Part shown: positions 15,180-23,637 of the stretch, piece after piece
How the letters are laid out: each line of letters starts with the position of its first letter
Numbering within the stretch: position 1 is the stretch's first letter
Assembly (NCBI RefSeq): GCF_965208555.1
Contig: NZ_OZ242342.1
Location: 62,001-126,000, forward strand
DNA length: 64,000 nucleotides
DNA from: Poriferisodalis sp965208555
GTDB lineage: Bacteria > Actinomycetota > Acidimicrobiia > Acidimicrobiales > Poriferisodalaceae
Direction: 5' to 3'
Program-made: the position numbers and the translations under genes
Notes under the pieces: generated by a model
Told to the model about the DNA's origin: nothing
The model's database searches: none
What the model saw: the letters and a program-made list of their open reading frames with translations, nothing else

Positions 15180-16996
15180 CAACGAACGGTCCTTCCGATC
15201 CGGACCGGAACGGCGGCGACCTGCTGGTCAAAGTGCTGTCGGCCCTGGGGACGGACGCTGCCTTCGGCGTGGTGAGCGTGCACAACCTGCCGCTGGTGGA
15301 CGCCCTCGCGCACCGGCTGCGCTGGGTACCGACCCGAAGCGAGGCCGCCGCTGTCAACGCCGCCGACGGTTACGCGCGGGTTCGCCGCACACCTGGTTGT
15401 GCGGTGACCTCCACCGGCACCGGCGCGGCGAACGCAGCTGGCGCGCTCGTCGAAGCGCTCACCGCCAGCTCGCCGATCCTGCACGTCACGAGCCAGATTC
15501 CGAGCGAGTACTTGGGCCAGGGCCGCGGGGTCATCCACGAAACCCGCGACCAACTCGAGCTGCTCACGTCGTGTTCCGTCTGGGCAACCACGGTGGGCAC
15601 TGACCCGGCCACCGACTTCGCCGACGCTGCGTGGCGTCTCGTCCAGCATCCGCGCGGCCCGGTGAGCCTCGAATGGCCTATCGACCTGCAGTACGCCGCG
15701 ACGAGGCCATTCGACGCCGCTCTGCTGCGTGACGCCTCCGCAACCCCAGGGACAGGGCCCGCACTCAGCCCGGAAGCTACGGGACGAGCCTCCGAGCCGG
15801 TCGGCGCAGCGGTCGGTGTTGTCACCGGGACTCGCCTGACGACCTTGGACGTGCCCGAGCCGAACTCAGCATCGCTGGCACGCGCCGCCGAGCTCATCGC
15901 CGCGGCACAGCGACCGCTGGTGTGGGCAGGCGGCGGCGCCATCGGCGCCGGTAGGCAGGTCGATGACCTGTTGCGTTCAACGGGAGCAGGCCTGTTCACC
16001 TCCAACGCCGGGCGGGGCGTAGTGCCCGAATCCGACGCTCGGGTCATCGGGAACTTCGCTGCTTCGCCAGGCGGTGCCGGGTTGCTATCGCAGGCAGACC
16101 TGCTGATCTCGGTGGGCACCCACTTCCGCTCCAACGAGACCCGCAGCTACCGGCTGGGGTTGCCGCCGCGACACATCCAGATCGACGTGGACCCGGCCGC
16201 CGTCGGCCGGGTGTATCCGGCCGAGGTCGGAATCGTGGGTGATGCCGCGGCCGTGCTGGACGCGCTGGTCGATCAGCTCAGCGAAAGACATAACGAACAG
16301 CACAGCAGGCGACACGGCAAGCAACGCGGCGGCAGTGCCTCTGGCGGCGATCCCGATTGGAGCGAAGCCATCGCAGCCGCACGCCAACAGTGTCGGGCTC
16401 AGCTGCGCCGCGACATCGGGCCCTATGCGGCGATCTGCGACATCATGTCGAGTGTGCTCGGCGAACGGGCTCCCCGTGTCCGTGACATCACGATCCCGAA
16501 CAGCTCGTGGGGCAACCGCCTGCTGCCCGTGACCGACCCGACCACCAACATCGTCCCCCGTGGCGGCGGCATCGGACAGGCTGTCGGCATGGCGATCGGG
16601 GCAGCCGTGGCCAGACCGGTCGAACCCACGATGGTGATGCTCGGCGACGGCGGCATCGCTCCCCAGCTTGGCGAGTTGGCGACGATCGCACAGGAGCAGC
16701 TGCCGGTCACCCTCGTCGTGTTCGATGACGGCGGCTATGGCGTGCTGCGCAACACGCAGGATCGCCACGTCGGCCGCCGATCCGGTGTCGACCTGATGGC
16801 ACCTGACTTCGCCTCGACTGCGGCGGCGTTCGACCTCGGCTACTGCGATGTGTCGACACCTGACGAATTCGCTGCAGCCTTCGAAGCTGCGACGGCCAGC
16901 GGGAACCCGCAGATGATCCGGGTGGACTGCGACAAACTCGGTCCCATGCCAGCGCCCTTCGTCCCGCCCGTCGACGTGCCCTCAGGGGTCCGATGA
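15176..16996 (+). CDS. Thiamine-diphosphate-dependent enzyme (acetolactate synthase / benzoylformate decarboxylase fold)
   Basis: 606 residues starting at a GTG inside the SDR stop. Three domains are visible: the PYR domain with catalytic Glu in TRSEAAAVNAADGYAR, a central domain with PLVWAGGGAI and FTSNAGRG, and the PP domain with GDGGIAPQLGELATI and VVFDDGGYG. In the ThDP motif the usual NN is DD, so the metal-ligand pair is altered. A polar insert lies at about 195-220 and another around 370-390 (His/Arg-rich). Decarboxylase, carboligase and C-C lyase activities are all possible; in this cluster a lyase acting on a ring-cleavage product is plausible. Confidence 0.8.
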   Translation: MTTNGPSDPDRNGGDLLVKVLSALGTDAAFGVVSVHNLPLVDALAHRLRWVPTRSEAAAVNAADGYARVRRTPGCAVTSTGTGAANAAGALVEALTASSPILHVTSQIPSEYLGQGRGVIHETRDQLELLTSCSVWATTVGTDPATDFADAAWRLVQHPRGPVSLEWPIDLQYAATRPFDAALLRDASATPGTGPALSPEATGRASEPVGAAVGVVTGTRLTTLDVPEPNSASLARAAELIAAAQRPLVWAGGGAIGAGRQVDDLLRSTGAGLFTSNAGRGVVPESDARVIGNFAASPGGAGLLSQADLLISVGTHFRSNETRSYRLGLPPRHIQIDVDPAAVGRVYPAEVGIVGDAAAVLDALVDQLSERHNEQHSRRHGKQRGGSASGGDPDWSEAIAAARQQCRAQLRRDIGPYAAICDIMSSVLGERAPRVRDITIPNSSWGNRLLPVTDPTTNIVPRGGGIGQAVGMAIGAAVARPVEPTMVMLGDGGIAPQLGELATIAQEQLPVTLVVFDDGGYGVLRNTQDRHVGRRSGVDLMAPDFASTAAAFDLGYCDVSTPDEFAAAFEAATASGNPQMIRVDCDKLGPMPAPFVPPVDVPSGVR

Positions 16997-17015
16997 CGAT
17001 TCCTACATCCAGCCG

Positions 17016-18578
17016 ATGTCGAGGCACGCTGCGATGAGCGAGCTGGCAGAACCCGCAGCGGGTCCGCCGGCGAGTGGGCTCATCTCGCGCAGCCACCTCG
17101 GCATCGACCCGTTCGAGCTGCGCCTGCCGGCATCGCTGGCTGAAGCAGCGGCCGCAGTGGCGAACGGCTCCTGGGCGCATGCCGGCGGCATCGACGTGGC
17201 CCAGCGCCTACGCGCCGGGGAGGTTGCCGACGAGCTCGTGCCTCTGTGCGCTCCGCGAAGATCGGCAGGTGCCGGACTCGAACGGCTCACGGAGATCTCG
17301 CTCGGCGAGCGGTCCCTCTTCATCGGCGCCGGTGTCTCACACGCTCGCATCGAGTCGGACCCACTGGTGCAGGCACACCGTCCCGACGTGGCGGCCGCAT
17401 GGCGGACGATCGGCAACGTCAGGATCCGCGCCGCCGGCACGCTCGGCGGCAACCTGGCGGCCTTCCATCCCGGCTACGACGCTGCACCGATACTTGCGGC
17501 TGCCGGCGCCGAGCTGATCGTCGCCGAGCCTGACGGCACCGAGGTTCGCTGCGCCGTGGCCGACGTGCCACGGCATCGGCTGATCGTGGGGTGTGAGATA
17601 CCGCTGTCGGGGCGCGTCGTCTATGACCGCTCGCTGAAGCCCGTCGTCTCAGTGGCTGTCGGCGAGCAAGCCGTCGCCATCGGCTGCGCGTATGCAGCGA
17701 CGTGCGTGATCCCGCATGGAGCGGCCAACCCCGAAGACGTCACCGCTGCGGTTGCCGCGCTCGGTGACCCGATCGAAGACGCATTCGCCACCGCTGCCTA
17801 CCGGCGCCGGATGATCGACGTGCTCGTGGATCGGTGTCTGCGGATGCATGCCGACCCAAGTACATCCCGAGACGATGACGGCATCGGCAGTCCTGCGAGC
17901 CCATCTGATCTGGCGTCCGACACTGCCCCGTCGGATGCCTCCTCGCGAGACAGCGCCGCGAGCACGGCCCATGTGGAGATGCACCCCAGCGGCGAACCAT
18001 TCACTGCGGCCGCGGCGCCCGTCGTCACTCCCCCATCGGACGGCGCCGTACACGTGGGGATGCGTCTCAACGGCGAGTCATTTGCCGCCGCGGCGCCGCC
18101 GTCGGAGATGCTGGTGGACACCATCCGCACGAGGGCTGGTCTCGGCGCCACCCGGGTCGGTTGCGATCAGGCGGTGTGCGGGGCCTGCACGGTGCTCGTG
18201 GACGGCGTGCCGACGGCGTCGTGCTCGACATTCGCCTGGCAGGCCGACGGCCGCAGCGTGCTCACCATTGAGGCTGCCGGAGCCTCAGTCGGCGCCAACG
18301 CTCACGACGATGTGGCATCGATCCTGCCGATTGTCCAAGGCACCTTCGCCGAGAGCAGCGCCTTCCAGTGCGGCTACTGCACTCCGGGCCTGATCCTGGT
18401 GGCCGCTGCCTTGCTCGCCCGCCATCCCGATCCCGACCGAGCCACCATCTGCGATTGGCTGGATTCCAACGTCTGCCGCTGCACTGGCTACCTGATGGTG
18501 ATCGAAGCGGTCGAGGCCGCCGCAGCGGCACTGGGAGAGCACGCCTCTACAGACGTCTCTGCAGGAAGTGCGGCATGA
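17016..18578 (+). CDS. Fused FAD-binding and 2Fe-2S subunit of a molybdenum hydroxylase (CoxM-CoxS fusion)
   Basis: 520 residues (ATG 17034 would give 514). Residues about 30-275 are the medium FAD-binding subunit: AGGIDVAQRL and GTLGGNLAAFHPGYDAAP are the two flavin motifs. Residues about 355-515 are the small subunit, with plant-type cluster GCDQAVCGACTVLVDG and second cluster CGYCTPGLIL plus CRCTGY. These are normally separate genes. The linker contains a degenerate 27-residue tandem repeat (units begin at nt 17970 and 18051), where the start of the 2Fe-2S domain has been duplicated. The stop overlaps the large subunit start (ATGA). Confidence 0.87.
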   Translation: MSRHAAMSELAEPAAGPPASGLISRSHLGIDPFELRLPASLAEAAAAVANGSWAHAGGIDVAQRLRAGEVADELVPLCAPRRSAGAGLERLTEISLGERSLFIGAGVSHARIESDPLVQAHRPDVAAAWRTIGNVRIRAAGTLGGNLAAFHPGYDAAPILAAAGAELIVAEPDGTEVRCAVADVPRHRLIVGCEIPLSGRVVYDRSLKPVVSVAVGEQAVAIGCAYAATCVIPHGAANPEDVTAAVAALGDPIEDAFATAAYRRRMIDVLVDRCLRMHADPSTSRDDDGIGSPASPSDLASDTAPSDASSRDSAASTAHVEMHPSGEPFTAAAAPVVTPPSDGAVHVGMRLNGESFAAAAPPSEMLVDTIRTRAGLGATRVGCDQAVCGACTVLVDGVPTASCSTFAWQADGRSVLTIEAAGASVGANAHDDVASILPIVQGTFAESSAFQCGYCTPGLILVAAALLARHPDPDRATICDWLDSNVCRCTGYLMVIEAVEAAAAALGEHASTDVSAGSAA

Positions 18579-20995
18579 CTCGCTCCGATGCTGCCCTGAA
18601 GGTCTCCGGCACGGCGCCCTATGCGGTCGATGTGACCCTCGGCGGCATGCTGCATGCCAAGGTGCTGCGCTCCCCCCATGCCCATGCACTGGTCACGCGC
18701 ATCGACACCACCGAGGCTGAAGCAGCCCCCGGCGTTCGGGCCGTGCTCACACGTCGCGACCTGCTCGACGCGGACACCTGCGAGCGCTGGGCCGGCCAGG
18801 ACGCCCGCCTGCGCATGCCCCAGCGGCCCCTGGTGGCCTCGCACAGCTACGGCTACTTCATCAAGGACCAGCCGATTCTGGCCCTGGACCGTGTGCGCTG
18901 TATCGGCGATCCGGTGGTGGCCATCGCCGCCGACACCGAGCTGGATGCAGCCAGAGCGCTCTCACTGGTGAAGGTCGACTACGAACCGCTGCCCGCCGTG
19001 ACGGGCTTCGACGAGGCCCTGGCTCCCGGAGCCACAGAGCTGTTTCCCGAAGCACCGCTCGCCATGACGCCGAAGTACGGCCAAGGTGCAAGCGGAGGCG
19101 CCAGGCCGCGGCCGAACGTCTGCTACCGCTTCGGCTACGAGACCGGCGACCCTGCCGCATTCGACCGCTGCGACCACGTCTTCACCGACGTGTTCAACTT
19201 CGACGGCCGTCAGCAGCACCTGCACCTGGAGCCGTTCGTGACTGTCGCGAAGTGGATCGGTGCTCGCTGGACCAGCGCACGACAGCCCGAGGCAAGACAG
19301 TCCGACGACGCAGCGACGCAGCATCTCGACGCCAGCAGTCGGCTGGAGCTCTGGTCGAGCTGTCAGAACCCGTTCCCTGTTCGCAAGGAGATGGCCCGCC
19401 TGCTGGGCATCGGCGAGCAGCGGGTACGCATGCATGTCGGCTACCTCGGAGGCGGCTTCGGGGCGAAGAACGGCTGCAAGACCGAACCCGTCGCCGCGTT
19501 GCTGGCGCTGAAGGCCGGGGCACCGGTGCGCTACTGCCTCACCATGGACGAGGGCTTCTGGACGATGCGCCAGCACAACGCCCGGCTCACGCTGCGCACC
19601 GGCGTCATGGCCGACGGCACGCTCGTGGCCCGCGACGCCGAAGTGCTGCTCGACGGGGGCGCCTATGCGGACGCCAGCCCACTCGTTGCGGAGAAGGCCG
19701 GCTACCGGGTGGCGGGGCCGTACCGCTGGCGGCACATCCGGTCGGTGACCGACGCCGTGCTGACCAACACCACGCCGGCCGGCCCGTTCCGGGGCTTCGG
19801 CGGCACGCAGGCCAACTTCGCGTGCGAGAGCCAGATCGACATGATCGCTGACCGGCTCGGCCTCGACCCCGTCGAGCTGCGGCGACGCAACCTGATCGGG
19901 CTGGGCGAGCCCTACGTGCCGGGCGAGTCGGCCATGGACTCGGACCTGGTCGAGGGTCTGGACCTGGTAGCCGACCGCATCGGCATGAACGAACAGCGCC
20001 CACCGGGGAGGGGGCGTGGCGTGGCAGTGGGATTCAAGGACTCCGGCGGCGTGAACAAGCCTGCGCAGGCCCGCGTGAAGGTGGCCACCTCGGGCGATGC
20101 CTGGGTGCAGTGCGGCACTGTCGAGATGGGCCAGGGCGCCCAGACCGCCCTGCGAGAGGTTGCAGCGCGGGTGCTCGGCGTGAGCCGCGAACGGGTCCAC
20201 GGGTCTGACATCGACACCGACCACACGCCCTTCGACCAGGGCACGAACGCATCCTCAGCCATTTCGGTCATGGGCCAGGCAGTGCAGAAGGCCGCCGAAG
20301 CGGCCCGGCTGCGCGTCCTGCTGTTCGCCGCAACGGCACTGGGCGTTCCGCTCGAGCGCGTCGAGTTCCAGGATGGACTCATCATCGCGGCTTCCCCGGA
20401 CGGCTCGGGCGAGCCCGAACGCGTCCCGCTGGCACCGCTGGTGATGGGCTTCTACGGCGGCACCGGCTACGAATTCACCGGCGAGGGGTTCTTCAAGGCA
20501 CCCGGCGAGAGCCGTGCGCCACTGGAATCTCCCTGCGTGTCGTGGGAGTACGGCTGGGGAGCTGCGGAGGTGTCGGTGGACGCCGAGACCGGCGTGGTGA
20601 CCGTTCACCGGCTGGCGGTGTCGGGCGATGCGGGCGCGGTGCTGCACGAGGGTGCCTGCCGTGGCCAGGACGAGGGTGCCGCGATCATGGGCCTCGGCGG
20701 CGCGCTGTTCGAGACCATGCGCTTCGACGGCGCTGTGCTCGCCAACGGCCGCCTCGTTGATTACCGGGTGCCGCGGGCCAGCGATGTGCCAGCAGAGTTC
20801 GTGTCGATCACCCAACAGCAGGGGCACGGGCCGGGCCCGTTCGGCTCCAAGGGTCTCGGCGAGGGCGCGATGCTGCCGGTCGCGTCAGCCATCGCGAACG
20901 CCATCGCGGATGCGACCGGGGCGAGGGTCACCTCGATGCCCCTGACCGGCGAGACGGTGCTGGCTGCACTCGACGCAGCGCGGGAGCAGCAGTGA
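18575..20995 (+). CDS. Molybdenum hydroxylase large subunit (xanthine dehydrogenase / CoxL family)
   Basis: 806 residues from ATG 18575, inside the stop of the fused small subunit. The N-terminal hammerhead domain (VSGTAPYAVDVTLGGMLHAKVLRSPHAHA) is followed by the Mo-pterin domains with GYLGGGFGAK, GPFRGFGGTQANFACE and VEMGQGAQTALREVAARVLG. The late GPFGSKGLGEGAML carries the conserved glutamate used in base catalysis. The CoxL-specific AYRCSFR loop is absent, so CO oxidation is not suggested. With the fused partner it forms a complete hydroxylase for a heteroaromatic or aldehyde substrate. Maturation factors are not encoded nearby. Confidence 0.88.
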   Translation: MTRSDAALKVSGTAPYAVDVTLGGMLHAKVLRSPHAHALVTRIDTTEAEAAPGVRAVLTRRDLLDADTCERWAGQDARLRMPQRPLVASHSYGYFIKDQPILALDRVRCIGDPVVAIAADTELDAARALSLVKVDYEPLPAVTGFDEALAPGATELFPEAPLAMTPKYGQGASGGARPRPNVCYRFGYETGDPAAFDRCDHVFTDVFNFDGRQQHLHLEPFVTVAKWIGARWTSARQPEARQSDDAATQHLDASSRLELWSSCQNPFPVRKEMARLLGIGEQRVRMHVGYLGGGFGAKNGCKTEPVAALLALKAGAPVRYCLTMDEGFWTMRQHNARLTLRTGVMADGTLVARDAEVLLDGGAYADASPLVAEKAGYRVAGPYRWRHIRSVTDAVLTNTTPAGPFRGFGGTQANFACESQIDMIADRLGLDPVELRRRNLIGLGEPYVPGESAMDSDLVEGLDLVADRIGMNEQRPPGRGRGVAVGFKDSGGVNKPAQARVKVATSGDAWVQCGTVEMGQGAQTALREVAARVLGVSRERVHGSDIDTDHTPFDQGTNASSAISVMGQAVQKAAEAARLRVLLFAATALGVPLERVEFQDGLIIAASPDGSGEPERVPLAPLVMGFYGGTGYEFTGEGFFKAPGESRAPLESPCVSWEYGWGAAEVSVDAETGVVTVHRLAVSGDAGAVLHEGACRGQDEGAAIMGLGGALFETMRFDGAVLANGRLVDYRVPRASDVPAEFVSITQQQGHGPGPFGSKGLGEGAMLPVASAIANAIADATGARVTSMPLTGETVLAALDAAREQQ

Positions 20996-21894
20996 GCGCA
21001 TCGGCGCAGCCTGGATGGGCCATTACCCATGTGCGTCACATCGCTCTCAACTGCAGCGCTTTCGACGAATGCCTCGACTACTACGCGGGGCCGTGGGGGC
21101 TGGAGCGCCTCAGCGACTCGGATGACAGCACGGCGGTGCTGCGGGCCACCGGTCCGGAACACCACGTGCTGGAACTGCATCGCTCCGACAGCAACAGCAT
21201 CCACCACCTGAGCCTCGGGCTCGCCGATGACCGAGCTGTGGACGCCGCGGCCATGGGGCTCGGGGCCGCTGGCGTCACACTGCTGGGCGAACCGGCCGCC
21301 CTGGACCGGCCCGGCGGTGGCTACGGCTTCCGCATTGCCGACCCGGAGGGGCGCATCGTGGAGCTGTCGGCCTGCACCGATGCCGTGCCAGCGGGCCTCG
21401 TGCAGCCCACTCCCGTCAAGATCGCCCACATCGTGCTGAACACCGCCGACATCGAGTCGCTGAGCGCGTGGTGGTGCGACGTGCTGGGTTTCCGGGTGAG
21501 CGACTGGAGCGAGCGCCAGATGGTGTTCCTGCGCTGCAACAGCGATCACCATTCGATTGCCTTCAACCGGGCCGAGTGGGCATCGCTGAACCACGTGGCG
21601 TACGAGGTTCCCTCGCTGGATGCGTTCATGTCGTCGATCGGCCGCCTCAAGCGTGCGGGCCACGATGTCGGCTGGGGCCCCGGCCGGCACGGTCCGGGCA
21701 ACAATGCGTTCGGCTACTTCGTGGACCCGGCAGGTACCGTGCCCGAAGTCACCGCCGAGGTGCAGCAGGTGGACGAGGCCACCTGGGTGCCGCGCACCTG
21801 GCCGCGCACGCCTGAGCTGTCGGACCGCTGGGGCACCGCCGGACCCCCGTCCGCCGAGATGCGACAGTCCATGGCGGGAACCCCTGACGCCTGA
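20992..21894 (+). CDS. Two-domain VOC-family protein, extradiol-dioxygenase-like
   Basis: 300 residues starting at a GTGA overlap with the Mo-hydroxylase gene. The two VOC modules begin at HVRHIALNCS (about 13) and KIAHIVLNTAD (about 140). In the second, His of KIAHIV, His of SLNHVAYEV and Glu in TVPEVTAEV occupy the order of the three iron ligands of type I extradiol dioxygenases, and GPGNNAFGYFVDPAG matches their active-site loop. This makes ring cleavage plausible; glyoxalase- or epimerase-type activity is the alternative. It closes the co-directional run. Confidence 0.75.
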   Translation: MSASAQPGWAITHVRHIALNCSAFDECLDYYAGPWGLERLSDSDDSTAVLRATGPEHHVLELHRSDSNSIHHLSLGLADDRAVDAAAMGLGAAGVTLLGEPAALDRPGGGYGFRIADPEGRIVELSACTDAVPAGLVQPTPVKIAHIVLNTADIESLSAWWCDVLGFRVSDWSERQMVFLRCNSDHHSIAFNRAEWASLNHVAYEVPSLDAFMSSIGRLKRAGHDVGWGPGRHGPGNNAFGYFVDPAGTVPEVTAEVQQVDEATWVPRTWPRTPELSDRWGTAGPPSAEMRQSMAGTPDA

Positions 21895-21954
21895 CTCTCT
21901 CAGCGTGAATGCAGCGCCGGCTCACGTTCGACTCGCTTGTAAGACGCGCCCGGG

Positions 21955-22195
21955 TCAGTCGAGCTCGCGGAGCGAGGCTGCGGCCCGATCCACGGCCGAT
22001 TGATCGCGGCCGATCAGCACCACAGCGGCCTGAACGCTGGCGTCAGCAGCCGCCGCAAGACGGTCGTCTTCCCGCTGCCAAAAAACCGGTGAGCAGCGCG
22101 ACCCGGATACCTCCATCCGGGGCGACGGCCGCGCCGCGCCGAGCTGCCGTGATCGAACTGACTACGACCTGCCATTCGGCGTCCAGCCGGCTCAG
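21955..22195 (-). pseudogene. Decayed, internally deleted copy of cobW
   Basis: Read on the minus strand, this stretch matches both ends of the intact cobW gene at 22651-23637. The start region reads LSRLDAEWQVVVSS, with CTG where the intact copy has ATG. It then reaches the P-loop, where one base is missing, so that LLTGF and GSGKTTVLRRLL lie in different frames. Immediately afterwards it jumps to AAVVLIGRDQSAVD and AAASLRELD plus stop, matching the intact C-terminus. About 260 central codons are gone. This explains the 330-base region without an open gene and indicates a past tandem duplication. Confidence 0.8.
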
Positions 22196-22225
22196 CGCAA
22201 GGGCCTTGCTCAATACGCTCGTTGT

Positions 22226-22528
22226 ATGAAGCGAGTTCTTGCATTGGCCGCAGTCGTCGCATTGTTCGCCAGCTGCGCAGTCGCCAGCGATACCGAAGGC
22301 GGAGCTTCCTGGTGCGACCATTTCGAGGAGTGGCGTTCCTATGACGCCAAGCATTCGGGTATCGAGCGTCAGTACCGCGATCTGCCCGATGTCAACGATT
22401 GGCCACCCGGCGAACTGAGCCGCTGGGGCGCATACCTCCGACGTCGCAACGAAGCAGCGGAGGCAATGTGGGCAGCGGCACCGGCAAGTATCTCGACTTG
22501 GGCTGATGTACGTGCCGCCTGTGGCTGA
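22226..22528 (+). CDS. Small secreted lipoprotein, hypothetical
   Basis: 100 residues. Signal peptide MKRVLALAAVVALFASC with Cys17 as possible lipid anchor (lipobox FASC is not ideal). The mature part has two further cysteines (SWCDHF and the last-but-one residue) and is acidic and Trp-rich; a disulfide between them is possible. No ribosome site is evident before the ATG. It lies alone between the cobW remnant and the intact cobW on the opposite strand. No family recognised. Confidence 0.55.
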   Translation: MKRVLALAAVVALFASCAVASDTEGGASWCDHFEEWRSYDAKHSGIERQYRDLPDVNDWPPGELSRWGAYLRRRNEAAEAMWAAAPASISTWADVRAACG

Positions 22529-22650
22529 CCCAAGAACTCATCAAGGCTGACAAACCGCTGGGGCACGGCCGGTTCACCGTCGGCCGAGATGCGCGAGCAC
22601 ATGGCCGGAGCGGCCGACGAACCACCGGGCCTGCGCAGCCGAATCCTCGA

Positions 22651-23637
22651 CTAGCAGAGCTGCTCCAAGGACGCAGCTGCGCTGTCGACAGCTTCTCGGG
22701 AGCAACAGATAAGCACTACCGCCGGCTCATGCACGTCAGCTGCGGGCACGATGCGCCAGCTCCGGCCCACAGCCTGCACCTCATGACAGCTTCCATCCGG
22801 GCTGGTGAACCACCCCTTCGCCCGTAGCAGAGAGGGCGGCTCCGATTCGAACCAGCGAGCAATCGCAACCACCTCCCACGTCCCCGCTGGTGTCACGACC
22901 GCAGTCGCCACCTCGAAGGGGTGCTCACCTGCATCGGCGGGTAACGTCGCTCCTCGAAGGGCAGCGCCGAGCAACAACCGGGGGTCGATGCGACCGTGCA
23001 CCGCAGGTACGACCATACGGCCGGGCGCGAGCTCGCCGAGTCGGTCAGTGAGGTCTGCAACTTCGTCGCCACCGACTTGGTCCACCTTCGACAGCACCAC
23101 TAGGTGAGCCACGTCGATCTGGCGACGGACGGCGGGTGCGACGCGCGGGTCGCTCAACTGGGAATCCAGTTGCTGGGCGTCCGTCACTGCGACGACGCCG
23201 TCGAGCACGCAGCCCGCGGCCCCTTCGACGGCCAATGCCAGCGTGGCGGGATCGGCGACTCCGCTGGCTTCCACCACGATGGCATCGCTCGTCTGGGAGC
23301 TGGCTAGCCGCTCCAATGTCTCGGCCAGGTCGTCCACCAGCGCACAGCACGCGCAGCCATTGGTGAGCTCGACCCGATCGGGTGTTCGCGACGCAACCGG
23401 CAGTCCCCCGATGACGGCGGCATCGATGTTCACGGGTCCGATGTCGTTCACGACTGCGGCGATGCGCAGCCCGGCTGGCTCAACCAGCAGCTGACGGAGC
23501 ACCGTGGTCTTGCCGCTGCCGAGGAAGCCCGTCAGCACGGTGACACCGACATCTCCGCCGCCACCGTCGCCGGGCCGTCGGCGCGCCGCTGCAATCGAGC
23601 CAACCACAGCCTGCCATTCGGCGTCCAGCCGGCTCAT
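22651..23637 (-). CDS. CobW/COG0523-family GTP-binding metallochaperone
   Basis: 328 residues from ATG 23637, which overlaps the preceding gene's stop (TGATG). P-loop TGFLGSGKTTVLRQLL near residue 40, the family metal-binding CxCC in NGCACCALVDD near residue 95, EASGVADP (Walker B-like) and VLSKVDQVGG (the NKxD equivalent, here SKVD). The C-terminal domain is shorter than in many relatives. COG0523 proteins deliver zinc, cobalt or other metals to client enzymes; the amidohydrolase in the same operon is a possible client (inference). A decayed paralogue lies about 450 bases away. Confidence 0.85.
   Translation of the reverse strand: MSRLDAEWQAVVGSIAAARRRPGDGGGGDVGVTVLTGFLGSGKTTVLRQLLVEPAGLRIAAVVNDIGPVNIDAAVIGGLPVASRTPDRVELTNGCACCALVDDLAETLERLASSQTSDAIVVEASGVADPATLALAVEGAAGCVLDGVVAVTDAQQLDSQLSDPRVAPAVRRQIDVAHLVVLSKVDQVGGDEVADLTDRLGELAPGRMVVPAVHGRIDPRLLLGAALRGATLPADAGEHPFEVATAVVTPAGTWEVVAIARWFESEPPSLLRAKGWFTSPDGSCHEVQAVGRSWRIVPAADVHEPAVVLICCSREAVDSAAASLEQLC

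Noticed and set aside
18575..20995. Aerobic CO dehydrogenase large subunit
   Set aside because: The AYRCSFR active-site loop of true form I CoxL is not present; the equivalent loop has GPFRGFGG, as in general hydroxylases.
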